DNA from: Georgenia satyanarayanai
GTDB lineage: Bacteria > Actinomycetota > Actinomycetes > Actinomycetales > Actinomycetaceae
Direction of reading: 5' to 3'
Assembly (NCBI RefSeq): GCF_009193135.1
Contig: NZ_VUKC01000009.1
Coordinates: forward strand, 62,001-126,000
DNA length: 64,000 nt
Below are positions 18,516 to 27,463 of the stretch, in pieces (positions within the stretch are counted from its first letter, which is position 1; each line of letters starts with the position of its first letter). The translations under genes were made by a program, and so were the position numbers. The notes beneath the pieces were generated by a model. The model was not told where the DNA came from and searched no databases. It was given only the letters and a program-made list of their open reading frames with translations.

Positions 18516-19541
18516 ATGAGCTACCAGCCCGCGCCCGACCGTTACGACACGATGACCTACCGCCGCTGCGGGCGCAGCGGCCTGGACCTCCCCGCGATCG
18601 CCCTGGGGCTGTGGCAGAACTTCGGCCACGGCAACGCCGAGGAGGCCCAGCGCGAGATCGTCCTGCACGCCGTCGACCGCGGCGTCACGCACATCGACCT
18701 CGCCAACAACTACGGCCCGCCGCCCGGCGCGGCCGAGTCCTTCTTCGGGCGGCTCCTCGCCGAGGACCTCGCGCCCTACCGCGACGAGCTCGTCATCTCC
18801 ACCAAGGCGGGGTACCGGATGTGGCCCGGGCCCTACGGCGAGTGGGGCTCGCGCAAGTACCTCCTGTCCTCCCTGGACGCCTCCCTGCGCCGTCTGGGAC
18901 TGGACTACGTCGACATCTTCTACTCCCACCGCGACGACCCCAGGACGCCGCTGCGCGAGACGATGGGGGCGCTCAAGACCGCCGTCGACTCCGGCCGGGC
19001 ACTGTACGCGGGCATCTCCTCCTACACCGCCGAGCGCGCCGCCGAGGCGGTCGCCGTGGCCGAGGAGATCGGCCTGACGCTGCTCGTCCACCAGCCCTCC
19101 TACTCGATGCTCAACCGCTGGGTCGAGGAGGGCAGCCCCTCGGTGCTGGACGTCACCGAGGAGGCGGGCATGGGCAACGTCGTGTTCTCCCCGCTCGCGC
19201 AGGGGATGCTCACCGAGAAGTACCTCGACGGCATCCCCGAGGACTCACGCGCCGCCCGAGGCGGGTCGCTGCGCGAGGAGTTCCTCACCGCCGAGACGCT
19301 CACCCACATCAGGGCGCTGGCGGAGATCGCGCGGGAGCGGGGCCAGACGCTGGCCCAGCTCGCCATCGCGTGGGTGCTGCGCGACCCCCGCGTGACGACG
19401 GCGCTCGTCGGCGCCTCGAGCGTGCGACAGCTCGACGACTCCCTCGCGGCGCTGGACAACCTCGCCCTCGGCGCGGAGGAGCTCGAGCGTATCGACATGC
19501 ACGCCGTGGACGCCGGCATCAACATCTGGGCGCGACGCTGA
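18516..19541 (+). CDS. Aldo/keto reductase (YghZ/GprA type)
   Basis: NADPH-dependent carbonyl reductase with a TIM-barrel fold. The 341 residues carry the catalytic tetrad in IDLANNYGPPPGAAE (Asp, Tyr), ISTKAGY (Lys) and YSHRDDP (His). The sequence around GSRKYLLSSLDASLRRLGLDYVD and the C-terminal IWARR resembles L-glyceraldehyde-3-phosphate reductase YghZ. The natural substrate cannot be read from sequence. The ATG at 18516 is 26 bp after serA, so co-transcription is likely. A strong hairpin follows. Confidence 0.92.
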   Translation: MSYQPAPDRYDTMTYRRCGRSGLDLPAIALGLWQNFGHGNAEEAQREIVLHAVDRGVTHIDLANNYGPPPGAAESFFGRLLAEDLAPYRDELVISTKAGYRMWPGPYGEWGSRKYLLSSLDASLRRLGLDYVDIFYSHRDDPRTPLRETMGALKTAVDSGRALYAGISSYTAERAAEAVAVAEEIGLTLLVHQPSYSMLNRWVEEGSPSVLDVTEEAGMGNVVFSPLAQGMLTEKYLDGIPEDSRAARGGSLREEFLTAETLTHIRALAEIARERGQTLAQLAIAWVLRDPRVTTALVGASSVRQLDDSLAALDNLALGAEELERIDMHAVDAGINIWARR

Positions 19542-19544
19542 GAG

Positions 19545-19586
19545 ACCGGTGACGGTGGCGGCTTCCCCTCCGCCACCGTCACCGGT
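19545..19586. terminator. Bidirectional hairpin between aldo/keto reductase and nrdR
   Basis: A perfect 17-bp stem, ACCGGTGACGGTGGCGG against its exact complement, with an eight-base CTTCCCCT loop. It begins 3 bp after one stop codon and ends 2 bp before the other, so it probably serves both convergent genes. Confidence 0.88.
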
Positions 19587-19588
19587 GG

Positions 19589-20110
19589 TCAGCGCGAGCC
19601 GGGCTCGCTGGCCACCACAGTAGCGGAGGCGTCATCGGTGGGCGCCGCGGACGGCGGGTCCAGCGGGCGCTCCGCACGCAGTGCCGCGATCGCCGTCTCG
19701 AAGTCCTCCAGGGACGTGAAGGCCGAGTAGACGCTGGCGAAGCGGAGGTAGGCCACCTCGTCGAGCTCGCGCAGCGGTCCGAGGATCGCCAGCCCGACCT
19801 CGTGGGCGTTGATCTGCGCGGCCCCGGCCGCACGCACGGTCTCCTCGACCTGCTGCGCGAGGAGGGCGAGGTCGTCGTCGGAGACGGGCCGGCCCTGGCA
19901 CGCCTTGCGCACCCCGGCGACGACCTTCTCGCGGCTGAAGGGCTCGACCACACCGGAGCGCTTGACGACCGACAGGCTGGAGGTCTCGATCGTCGTGAAG
20001 CGACGGTGGCAGGCCGTGCACTCGCGACGCCGACGGATCGCGGAACCGTCGTCCGCCGTGCGCGAGTCGATGACCCGCGAGTCCGCATTCCGGCAGAACG
20101 GACAGTGCAC
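19589..20110 (-). CDS. nrdR: Ribonucleotide reductase repressor NrdR
   Basis: Zinc-ribbon/ATP-cone repressor of ribonucleotide reductase genes. The 173-residue product opens with VHCPFC and has the second cysteine pair in [11 protein letters not shown], giving C3, C6, C31 and C34 as zinc ligands. The ATP-cone follows ([24 protein letters not shown]). The C-terminal 20 residues are a low-complexity A/P/T tail. The start is GTG at 20110, preceded by GAGGAG at 5 bp spacing, and it places the zinc motif at residue 3 as usual. It neighbours lexA, a standard actinobacterial arrangement. Confidence 0.95.
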   Translation of the reverse strand: MHCPFCRNADSRVIDSRTADDGSAIRRRRECTACHRRFTTIETSSLSVVKRSGVVEPFSREKVVAGVRKACQGRPVSDDDLALLAQQVEETVRAAGAAQINAHEVGLAILGPLRELDEVAYLRFASVYSAFTSLEDFETAIAALRAERPLDPPSAAPTDDASATVVASEPGSR

Positions 20111-20201
20111 GTGAGCTCCTCGCTGCTTGGGCAGGCCACCGTGTGGCACCGCTGGGAGCACGGTACGGGCGCCCGAGCGCGAGGTGCAAGGCTGCGCGGA
20201 C

Positions 20202-20639
20202 TCAGCCCGCCGGGACGACCAGCTGCTGACCGACGACGAGGTCGCCGGAGGCGAGCCCGTTGAGCTCGAGGATGTCGTCGACGACCTCGCGCACGTCCTG
20301 CCCCTCCCCCGCCGTGCCGGCGGCGATCGCCCACAGGGTGTCCCCCGCCGACACGCTCACCCGCTCCACCGGCCCCTGGTAGCCCTGCGCGTCCGCGGTC
20401 AGCCCCCCGAGCCAGCTGCCGCCGGTGACGGCCGCGGTGAGGGCGACGGTGAGGACGAGGAGGGACCGCACGAGCCGCCCGCGCGCGGTGAGACGGACGG
20501 CCGGGCGCGGGACGGGACGCGCGGGCGCGACGCGCTGGGGGCCGGGGGCCACGTAGCCGGGGCCGACGAGCTGGAGGTGCCCCCGGCGCCGGGCGGGCAC
20601 CTGCCGGACCGGGGCCGTGGGAATCGCTAGTGCACTCAT
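20202..20639 (-). CDS. LysM-domain membrane protein, probable SOS division inhibitor
   Basis: A 145-residue protein with a basic N-terminal region, one membrane segment (about 57-77) and a C-terminal LysM peptidoglycan-binding domain ([14 protein letters not shown] to VGQQLVVPA). This architecture, and divergence from lexA, match SOS-induced division suppressors such as YneA of Bacillus and DivS of Corynebacterium; function is inferred from that context. Its predicted promoter (-35 TCGACA, -10 TACGGT, 17 bp apart) is followed directly by two near-perfect LexA boxes. The ATG start is at 20639. Confidence 0.8.
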   Translation of the reverse strand: MSALAIPTAPVRQVPARRRGHLQLVGPGYVAPGPQRVAPARPVPRPAVRLTARGRLVRSLLVLTVALTAAVTGGSWLGGLTADAQGYQGPVERVSVSAGDTLWAIAAGTAGEGQDVREVVDDILELNGLASGDLVVGQQLVVPAG

Positions 20640-20651
20640 CGTCTACTCCTT

Positions 20652-20680
20652 CGAACGTCTGTACGTCGAACGTCTGTGCG
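20652..20680. promoter_or_regulatory. Two tandem LexA (SOS) boxes downstream of the LysM gene promoter
   Basis: CGAACGTCTGTACG (20652-20665) and CGAACGTCTGTGCG (20667-20680) each match the actinobacterial consensus CGAAC-N4-GTTCG with one mismatch. They sit between the LysM gene's -10 and its start codon, well placed for repression. Confidence 0.8.
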
Positions 20681-20682
20681 AC

Positions 20683-20711
20683 ACCGTACTACCCGAGGCC
20701 GCCGCTGTCGA
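20683..20711 (-). promoter_or_regulatory. Predicted promoter of the LysM gene
   Basis: On the minus strand TCGACA (forward 20706-20711) and TACGGT (forward 20683-20688) are separated by 17 bp. Both are good sigma-70-type hexamers, and SOS boxes follow immediately. Confidence 0.55.
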
Positions 20712-20719
20712 CACGCCGT

Positions 20720-20759
20720 CGAACAGATGTTTGATCTCAGCCCGGGAGCCTTCTACGCT
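20720..20759 (+). promoter_or_regulatory. lexA promoter with overlapping LexA box
   Basis: Box CGAACAGATGTTTG (20720-20733), one mismatch from consensus, overlaps a -35 TTGATC (20731-20736). A -10 TACGCT lies 17 bp on (20754-20759). The overlap supports autorepression. Confidence 0.7.
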
Positions 20760-20808
20760 GTCGAGGACGAGCCCATCACCGACCACTGACATTCGAGGAG
20801 CACGTGCC

Positions 20809-21516
20809 GTGAACCCAGGCCAGGACGAGCCCGACAGCGGCGCGACGGTGCACGAGCTCCCGGAGCAGGAGCCCCTCGACGGCGCACTCACCGAGCGTCA
20901 GCGGCTCGTCCTCGACACCATCCGGCGCAGCGTCGACGAGCGCGGCTACCCCCCGACGATGCGTGAGATCGGTACGATCGTCGGACTGCAGAGCCCGTCC
21001 TCGGTCAAGCACCAGCTCACCGCCCTGGAGCGCAAGGGCTACCTGCGCCGCGACCCGAAGCGCCCGCGCGCCATCGAGATCGTCGGCAGCGAGGTGCGCG
21101 GGCCGCAGCTCGGCAGCCCGGAGGACGCGAGCGACGCCCCGGCCCCGACCTTCGTGCCGGTCGTCGGACGGATTGCCGCCGGCGGCCCGATCCTCGCCGA
21201 GCAGGCGGTCGAGGACGTCTTCCCCCTCCCCCGCCAGCTCGTCGGGGACGGGGAGCTCTTCCTCCTCAAGGTGCGCGGGGACTCGATGCTCGAGGCCGCG
21301 ATCTGCGACGGCGACTGGGTCGTCGTCAGGCGCCAGCCGGTCGCCGAGAACGGGGAGATCGTCGCGGCCCTGCTCGACGACGAGGCCACGGTCAAGACGT
21401 TCCAGCGCCGTGACGGGCACGTGTGGCTGATGCCGGCGAACGAGGCGTACTCGCCGATCGACGGTGACGCCGCCCAGATCCTCGGCCGCGTCGTGTCGGT
21501 GCTGCGCAGCCTCTAG
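20809..21516 (+). CDS. lexA: SOS repressor LexA
   Basis: Self-cleaving repressor of the SOS regulon. The 235-residue product has an N-terminal winged helix ([16 protein letters not shown] to [19 protein letters not shown]). The C-terminal peptidase has the cleavage site AAGGP at A124-G125, catalytic Ser159 in RGDSMLEA and Lys196 in ATVKTFQR. The start is GTG at 20809, with GAGGAG 8 bp upstream; the longer open frame would run through the operator region. Its TAG stop overlaps the ldh stop on the other strand. Confidence 0.96.
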   Translation: MNPGQDEPDSGATVHELPEQEPLDGALTERQRLVLDTIRRSVDERGYPPTMREIGTIVGLQSPSSVKHQLTALERKGYLRRDPKRPRAIEIVGSEVRGPQLGSPEDASDAPAPTFVPVVGRIAAGGPILAEQAVEDVFPLPRQLVGDGELFLLKVRGDSMLEAAICDGDWVVVRRQPVAENGEIVAALLDDEATVKTFQRRDGHVWLMPANEAYSPIDGDAAQILGRVVSVLRSL

Positions 21517-22466
21517 AACCCCAGCTCGCGGGCCACGGCCCGGATGTGCTCGGCGCTGGCGCGCAGTCCGGCCTGCTCCCTGGGCGTCATCGGCGGCAGG
21601 AGACGCTCCTGGGCGCCGTCACCACCCACGACGGTGGGCGCCGACAGGCACACGTCGGAGATGCCGACGTAGTCGGTGAGGAGGGTCGAGACCGGCATGA
21701 CCCGGTTCTCCGCCCGCAGCACCGCCTGGATGATGCCGACCGCGGCGAGCGCGACGGCGTAGTTCGTCGCGCCCTTGCCCTCGATGATCTTGTAGGCCGC
21801 GGTGACGACCTCCTCGGCGATGGCCGCCCGGGAGGGCTCGTCGAGGAGCGGGGCGTGCGTGCTGCTCCAGTCCAGGAGCGGGACCGCGCCGACCATGGCC
21901 GAGCTCCACAGGACGAGCTCGGAGTCACCGTGCTCGCCGACGACGTAGGCGTGGACGTTGGGCGCCGCGATGCCGGTCTCCTGGGCGATGCGGTAGCGCA
22001 GGCGCGAGGTGTCCAGGACGGTGCCCGAGCCGAAGAGCTGCTCACGCGGCAGCCCGGAGATCGCCAGGGCCGCCTGGGTGACGATGTCGACCGGGTTGGT
22101 CACCATGAGGAAGATCGCGTCAGGGGCGACGGCGGTGAGCCGCGGGACCAGCGTGCGCATGAGCCCCACGGTGCTGGCCGCGAGGTCGAGGCGGCTCTGG
22201 CCCGGGCGCTGCTTGGCCCCGGCCGTGATGACGACGACGTCGGCGCCGCGGCAGGCCTCGACGTCGTCGGAGCCGACGATCTGGGCGTGCGGCATGAACT
22301 GGATGCCGTGGGCGAGGTCGAGGGCCTCGGCCTCGACCTTCGCGCGGTTGACGTCGTGGAGGACCACGCGCCCGGCCACCCCCTGCATGAGGAGGGCGTA
22401 GGCGAGGGTCGCCCCGACCGCACCGGCCCCGACGATCGCGACCGTGCTCGCTCCTGCGCGTGCCAT
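21513..22466 (-). CDS. ldh: L-lactate dehydrogenase
   Basis: NAD-dependent reduction of pyruvate to L-lactate. The 317 residues have the NAD site [14 protein letters not shown], the active-site loop [24 protein letters not shown], and the catalytic histidine in GEHGDSE. The glutamine in AGAKQRPG is the lactate-type residue; malate dehydrogenases carry arginine there. The ATG at 22466 is preceded by GGGAGGAG. It is convergent with lexA and the two stop codons share a CTAG. A fermentative or microaerobic capacity is implied. Confidence 0.93.
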   Translation of the reverse strand: MARAGASTVAIVGAGAVGATLAYALLMQGVAGRVVLHDVNRAKVEAEALDLAHGIQFMPHAQIVGSDDVEACRGADVVVITAGAKQRPGQSRLDLAASTVGLMRTLVPRLTAVAPDAIFLMVTNPVDIVTQAALAISGLPREQLFGSGTVLDTSRLRYRIAQETGIAAPNVHAYVVGEHGDSELVLWSSAMVGAVPLLDWSSTHAPLLDEPSRAAIAEEVVTAAYKIIEGKGATNYAVALAAVGIIQAVLRAENRVMPVSTLLTDYVGISDVCLSAPTVVGGDGAQERLLPPMTPREQAGLRASAEHIRAVARELGF

Positions 22467-22625
22467 TGCTGCTCCTCCCGTCGACGACGGCTCCGAGCCT
22501 AGGGGGTATCTGTTCACGCTGTGAGCCATATGGTGATGGCGCGGAGGACGGCGCCACCTCACAGTCAGGCGAGCTCTCGTCGCGTCGGTGCCGTAGGACA
22601 CGGGCGCCCGCCCTCGGCGGGCTGC

Positions 22626-23186
22626 TTACGATGGAGGGTGCCCTTGGGGCGGGTCAAGGCGGTCCGCCTGGTGGTCGAACTCGTTCATCGCGGCGAGGTT
22701 CGAGTGCATCCTTCGTAGCATGTGCATGAGAACAGCGCGTTCATCGGCTGTGAAACCGGTCAGGAGGATCTCCTCTCGCCGCAACGCGATCGGAAGGACC
22801 CGAGCGTGGTGCTCCACGCCAGACTCGGTGAGGTAGATCTTGCGGGCTCCACCCTCGGGCTCGACACCGACGTATCCTTTGCCGATCAAGCTCTTGACAC
22901 TGCGGCTCACGACCGACTTGTCGATGCGCAAGAACTGACTGACGCTCGTTGCAGTGCAGCCGGGGTCATTCGCCACGTGAGCCATCACCCGCCATTCGTT
23001 CACGCCGATCCCGAATCGGTCCAGGTACTCCCTGGCGCTGCCCCACGAGATCGCGTTGCCGATGGTCACCAGGTGGTAGGGGGTGGATGCCTCCCCTGCC
23101 GCGGTGCGTGGCAGGGGAGACCGACGGAGGTCCTTGGCATTCGTGGAACTACGTTCTGCGTCATCGATGCTGATGTTCTCCGTCAC
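22626..23186 (-). CDS. MarR family transcriptional regulator
   Basis: A 186-residue winged-helix regulator. The DNA-binding part reads TATSVSQFLRIDKSVVSRSV followed by a wing with GGARKIYLTESG, and flanking helices form the dimer interface (DERAVLMHMLRRMHSNL). The start is GTG at 23186, only 7 bp after the M24 gene stop, so it is the last gene of the dctP-dctQM-M24 operon. Its likely targets are the two TGTTG-N6-CAACA palindromes upstream of dctP, which would make the operon autoregulated. Which ligand it senses is unknown, but the transported substrate or its breakdown product is a reasonable guess. Confidence 0.88.
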   Translation of the reverse strand: MTENISIDDAERSSTNAKDLRRSPLPRTAAGEASTPYHLVTIGNAISWGSAREYLDRFGIGVNEWRVMAHVANDPGCTATSVSQFLRIDKSVVSRSVKSLIGKGYVGVEPEGGARKIYLTESGVEHHARVLPIALRREEILLTGFTADERAVLMHMLRRMHSNLAAMNEFDHQADRLDPPQGHPPS

Positions 23187-23193
23187 TTCGGTA

Positions 23194-24396
23194 TCACCAG
23201 TGGTTGCGCATCGGAGCGGCGTCCAACGGCTGCGCTGATTCGTCGGTCAGGTGGACCACGCGTTCCGTGCGGAGTCCACCGACCCCGGGCTTGTTGATCG
23301 TCGCCTTGAGGGTGAAGACCATGCCGGCACTGAGAATGTTCGTGCTGGTAGGGCCGATCCACGGGAACTCCTCCTCTGGGTCCATGCCCGTCCCGTGACC
23401 GGTACCGCGGCCGCGTGCCTCGATGGAGTAGTCGCGATAGCCCCGGTCGAGAAGGACGCTCTGGATCTCATGGTTCAGCGCGGCAGCGGTGATGCCCGGG
23501 CGGGCGAACGCCAGCCCGGCCTCCACCGCCGAGACCGACGCGTCCACGACGTCCATCACCTCGTCCGAGACGTCACCGACTGTGAAGCCCCGCCCACCGT
23601 CAGCAACGTAGTTGCCGTAGCGCGCACCCACGTCCGTCAGGACAAGGTCCCCCGCGCGGATCTCGCGGTTCGAGGGCAGCGCCAGGCTGTAGGCTGATCG
23701 TTCTCCTGACTGGACCATCGACAAGAAGGCCACACCGTCGGCGCCAGCTTGAATCATGGCACTGTCTGCCTCGCGGGCGAGCTCCCGTTCGGATACGCGC
23801 TGCTCCGAGGTGATGACCTCCCTCATGCGCGAGACAGCCGCGTCAGTCAGCCTCGCTGCGTGACGCAGCTGCTCAACTTCCCAGTCGGACTTGACTGCCT
23901 TGGTCTTGGCAAGGATGTCTGTCTCGACTGATCGGCGGCCCTCTGTGAGCCGTTCGAGGCCAGCGTGCACCGGCACCGGCAGTTGTCCCATACCGGCGAC
24001 GCCGATCAGTCCAGCTCTGCCTGCACCAAGCCGTGCGGCTGAGACAGTGGGCAGTTCCTCCAGCAACCGGACCGGAAAGGTGGTTGATTCCTGGGCGGCA
24101 TCGAAGCAGCCCTCTGCGACGAAGAGCTGTGGTTCGTCCTGCAAGGGGAGCAGGACCACCGCCTGCTCGATGCCGTTGATGCCGTCCACCGGGCGGAAGT
24201 CGGTGAAGTACCGGGTATTGGCAGTACGCCAGGCATCGCCGTAGCAGACGAGGACGTCGATATTCTCCTCGGCCATGGCGGAACGCAGTCGGCGCTGGCG
24301 CTCGACGTGCTCGGACGCCGGTGTGGGGGTGGAGGGCGGAACGGTCACCAATGGGAACTCCTTCTTAGTGTCGAACACGGGGCTGATGGAGTCCAT
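23194..24396 (-). CDS. M24-fold (creatinase/Xaa-Pro peptidase-like) enzyme with altered active site
   Basis: A 400-residue two-domain protein of the creatinase/aminopeptidase P family, the length of creatinase or ectoine hydrolase. Conserved metal ligands are visible at D255 (LTDVG), D266 (VADGG), H334 (GTGHGTG) and E378 (LRTER). Two usually conserved residues are changed. The His of the common ALPH motif aligns with L238 (SAYSLALPSNREI), and the Glu of the FTIEPG motif aligns with K364 (VFTLKATI). Peptidase activity is therefore doubtful. It could be a hydrolase of a small nitrogenous solute taken up by the adjacent TRAP transporter. The ATG start overlaps the permease stop by one base. Confidence 0.8.
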   Translation of the reverse strand: MDSISPVFDTKKEFPLVTVPPSTPTPASEHVERQRRLRSAMAEENIDVLVCYGDAWRTANTRYFTDFRPVDGINGIEQAVVLLPLQDEPQLFVAEGCFDAAQESTTFPVRLLEELPTVSAARLGAGRAGLIGVAGMGQLPVPVHAGLERLTEGRRSVETDILAKTKAVKSDWEVEQLRHAARLTDAAVSRMREVITSEQRVSERELAREADSAMIQAGADGVAFLSMVQSGERSAYSLALPSNREIRAGDLVLTDVGARYGNYVADGGRGFTVGDVSDEVMDVVDASVSAVEAGLAFARPGITAAALNHEIQSVLLDRGYRDYSIEARGRGTGHGTGMDPEEEFPWIGPTSTNILSAGMVFTLKATINKPGVGGLRTERVVHLTDESAQPLDAAPMRNHW

Positions 24397-26306
24397 CAGC
24401 CGAAACCCAGTGCGGCTGGTAGCCACAGAGACAGGGCGGGAATGAGTACCAGCAGTGCCAGCACCACGACAACAGGTATGTACAGCCAGCGAGCCTCCCA
24501 GTAGACGGCGGCCACTCTTGCGCGCACGACGCCAGCCACGATGAAGATGAGGCCCCCGACCGGTGGGGTGATCTGGCCGAGCATGATCGACAGCACCAGA
24601 ACGACGCCGAGCCACACCAGATCGATGCCGGCGGCCTGGGCTATCGGAGCAAGGATGGGGACGACCAGGACCATGGCGGGTGGAGGTTCGAGGATGAGTC
24701 CGACGACGAGGAGAAACACCACGATCAGTGCCATGAGGGCCAGCTGACTGTCCACACCCTCGAGGGCACCCGCCACGGTGGCTGGCACCTGTTCGGCGAT
24801 CAGGAGCCAGGCCAGCGGTCCGGAGGCGGCGAGGAGGAACAAGATCACCGCCGTGTCGTTGGCTGACTCTTTGGCCGCCTGCCACGTGGATCGGATCGAT
24901 GACTTGCGGTACAGCCCGAAGCCGATGATCAGGGCGAATACACAGGCAACTGCGCCTGCCTCAGTTGCGGTGACGGCTCCCCCGCGCAGAAGCATCAGGA
25001 TGCCGAGCGGCAGTACCAAGGCAGGAAGCGCGAACACGAGAGCTCGACCGCGGGCGCTCCACCCTGATCGCTTCTCAGCTCGGATCCCTGGGTAGACCCG
25101 GCTACCGGCCAGCACCCTCACAGCGATCATGAGGGACGCCGCGAAGATCAGGCCCGGGATGATGCCGGCCATGAACAGCGCCCCGACCGATACCCCCGCC
25201 AGTGAGGCGTAGAGCAGGAACGAGATCGATGGCGGGATCATCGTCGTGGTGATCGCTCCCACCGCAGTCAGGGCGGCGGCGAACGCTCGAGGGTAGCCTG
25301 CGCGCTCCATGGGCGGGACAAGGAGCTTGGACACCATGGCCGAGTCGGCTGAGCTCGAGCCCGAGAGGCCACCCAGCAGCGTCGAGGTGGCGACGTTGAC
25401 TTGGCCGAGGCCTCCCGTGAGGTGGCCGACGAATCGCTGGGCGAGATCGATGATGGCGGCCGTGATCCCGCCCGCATTCATCAGCGCACCCATGAGGATG
25501 AAGAAGGGGATCGCCAGGAGGGTGAAGTTGGTGGAGACCTGTGAGGCGAAGTGGTTGGCGATGACCACGTCGGGAAGCCCGCCTGCGGCGAAAGCGACGG
25601 CGGCGCCGACCAACAGGGCATGAGCGACGGGGGCTCCCAAGGCGAGGAGCAGCATCGAGGCGACCAGGGAGGTGGCGGTGGGGTCCAGTACGACGAGGTA
25701 GGAGTGCTGGACCCCCTCGAGGACCACGAACGCCAGACCCGCTCCTAACGCGACGACCCCGTAGACGACGCCTCGCGGTACACCCTTCACGTCTGAGCGG
25801 AGCAAGGTCGCCAGGGACAGGAAGCTACCAACCGGCAGCGCGAGGTAGAGCCAGTGATAGGAGATCGCCCCGGTGATCGATGCCCCGGTCGTCTGGCCCA
25901 TGAGTTGAAGGCCGAGGTATCCGATCAGCGCCAGCGCCGTAGCCGACAGGGCGATACCGAGGAGATCGGTGTAAGGGCGTGTCCGCTGAGGCAGCATGTG
26001 CACGAACATCGACATTCGAATGTGGCTGCCTGTGCGGGTGACGGTCACGCAGCCGATCATGACGAGCCAGAGGAACGCCCATCGGGCCATCTCTTCGGGC
26101 CATGGCAGTGGCGAGCCGAGCACATACCGCATGAACACCTGAACGATGGAGACGCTGACCATCATGATGAGGAGCAGTGCGGCGAGGATGTCGATGGCTC
26201 GATCAAACTGCCGGAGCAGGGAGAGGCGGGTATCCCGGGCAGGAGGTAAGGCTTCGGACTCGGCGATGTCTTCGAGGACGAGTGGCTTGTCCGGAGGGTG
26301 GGTCAC
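24396..26306 (-). CDS. TRAP transporter fused permease (DctQ-DctM)
   Basis: Secondary transporter membrane unit that works with a periplasmic-type binding protein and an ion gradient. The 636-residue protein joins a small DctQ-like part (about 4 membrane segments, residues 35-170, with WPEEMARWAFLWLVMIGC) to a large DctM-like part (about 12 segments). The latter shows NFTLLAIPFFILMGALM, GGLSGSSSADSAM and IPPSISFLLYASL. Separate genes are the commoner form; fusions are known. The start is GTG at 26306, preceded by GGAGGAGG; a TTG at 26339 is possible. dctP ends 36 bp upstream. Confidence 0.92.
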   Translation of the reverse strand: MTHPPDKPLVLEDIAESEALPPARDTRLSLLRQFDRAIDILAALLLIMMVSVSIVQVFMRYVLGSPLPWPEEMARWAFLWLVMIGCVTVTRTGSHIRMSMFVHMLPQRTRPYTDLLGIALSATALALIGYLGLQLMGQTTGASITGAISYHWLYLALPVGSFLSLATLLRSDVKGVPRGVVYGVVALGAGLAFVVLEGVQHSYLVVLDPTATSLVASMLLLALGAPVAHALLVGAAVAFAAGGLPDVVIANHFASQVSTNFTLLAIPFFILMGALMNAGGITAAIIDLAQRFVGHLTGGLGQVNVATSTLLGGLSGSSSADSAMVSKLLVPPMERAGYPRAFAAALTAVGAITTTMIPPSISFLLYASLAGVSVGALFMAGIIPGLIFAASLMIAVRVLAGSRVYPGIRAEKRSGWSARGRALVFALPALVLPLGILMLLRGGAVTATEAGAVACVFALIIGFGLYRKSSIRSTWQAAKESANDTAVILFLLAASGPLAWLLIAEQVPATVAGALEGVDSQLALMALIVVFLLVVGLILEPPPAMVLVVPILAPIAQAAGIDLVWLGVVLVLSIMLGQITPPVGGLIFIVAGVVRARVAAVYWEARWLYIPVVVVLALLVLIPALSLWLPAALGFG

Positions 26307-26342
26307 GCCTCCTCCGCTCGTTGCCGCGGCGGAAGTCAAGGC

Positions 26343-27392
26343 CTACTCCTGGTCGCCTGCGGCATAGGACCGCACGTCGTTGATGAACTCTTCGGCCTCG
26401 GGGTACTCGCCGAAGTAGACCTCGTCGTAGGTGGCCGAACGCTGCTTCCACACCTCGAGGTCCGCGGGCTCCTCGAACACCGTGACGCCCTCGGCCTCGA
26501 GCTCCGCAACGGTCTCGGCCTCGAGCTGGCGGCTGGTTTCACGAACGTCAGCGAACACGTCTTCGGCAGTGGTCCGGAGGCATGCCTGCAGGTCGTCATC
26601 GAGTCCGTTGAACCACTCGGCGTTCGCGCGGACAGGCTTGATGTTGAACCAGTGCTTGGTGTTGTTGAGATAGGGGGCGGGCTCGTGGAAGGCGTTCGCG
26701 GCGATCTGCGCCAGGGCACCCTCGCCAGCTTCGATGACGCCGGTCTCCAGGGCGTTGTACATCTCGGTGAACGGCACAGGGGTCGGGGAGGCGCCGAGGG
26801 CGTTCCACAGCCCTAGGGGGATGTCGGCCTCCGGCACTCGAATGCCCAGGCCTTGGGTGTCCTCGATCGTCTCGATGGGTGTTGAGCTGAAGGTCCAGCG
26901 CCAGCCGTCCTCGCCCATGCCCAGGATCGTTGCGCCCGTGCTCGCTTCAAGCTCCTCGGCCATCTGCGGCAGCATCCCGTCGATGACGCGCTCGACGTGC
27001 TCCTCGTCCTCGAAGACGTAGCCGAGCGAGAGCGCAGCGAGTGTCGGTGAGAGCTGGTCCTCGACGTCGAACCCGCCGCTGGTGATCTCGTACGTGCCGT
27101 TGCGGTTGCCGTCGATCAGGTCGACGAACCCACCCAGCTGGCCAGCTGGGTAGTTTGTGCCGACGAGGCGGCCATCGGAGCACGTCTCGGCCTCCTCGAC
27201 GAACCGGTCGAAGCCGTCGTTCATGGGCGTGCCGATGCCCTCGATGGTCGCAACCCGGTACCTGATGACGTCCTCACCGATGTCGCCGTCGTCAGCCGTG
27301 TCAGGGGCGCATGCTGCCAGGAGCGCTGCGCCGACTCCGAGGCTGGTGAGCATGAATGTCTTCTTGCGCGTGGTGGTCAATGGGGACGGCAT
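26343..27392 (-). CDS. TRAP transporter substrate-binding lipoprotein (DctP family)
   Basis: Extracellular solute receptor feeding the fused permease. The 349-residue product has a lipoprotein signal (KKTFMLTSLGVGAALLAAC, lipid-modified Cys28) followed by an acidic linker. The DctP fold shows YPAGQLGGFVDLIDG, LGIRVPEAD, ASPTPVPFTEMYNALETG and the family's Trp/Phe-rich region near PYLNNTKHW. The usual arginine that binds a substrate carboxylate is in the GIRVPE block, suggesting an organic-acid or zwitterionic ligand; identity is unknown. The ATG at 27392 has an AGGA-type ribosome site. It is the first gene of the operon. Confidence 0.92.
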   Translation of the reverse strand: MPSPLTTTRKKTFMLTSLGVGAALLAACAPDTADDGDIGEDVIRYRVATIEGIGTPMNDGFDRFVEEAETCSDGRLVGTNYPAGQLGGFVDLIDGNRNGTYEITSGGFDVEDQLSPTLAALSLGYVFEDEEHVERVIDGMLPQMAEELEASTGATILGMGEDGWRWTFSSTPIETIEDTQGLGIRVPEADIPLGLWNALGASPTPVPFTEMYNALETGVIEAGEGALAQIAANAFHEPAPYLNNTKHWFNIKPVRANAEWFNGLDDDLQACLRTTAEDVFADVRETSRQLEAETVAELEAEGVTVFEEPADLEVWKQRSATYDEVYFGEYPEAEEFINDVRSYAAGDQE

Positions 27393-27463
27393 CGTCCTGC
27401 CTTTCCTTTGGTCGCCGGAGTGTGCGTGCCCCGCGCCCGGCGCTCTGGGAGGGTTACCTTGCG

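Noticed and set aside
22467-22625. Small gene between marR and ldh
   Set aside because: No frame has a ribosome site or protein-like composition; the stretch is treated as intergenic.
26307-26339. TTG start for the TRAP permease
   Set aside because: Possible, but the GTG at 26306 has a strong GGAGGAGG site right before it, and the extra residues are not family-like.
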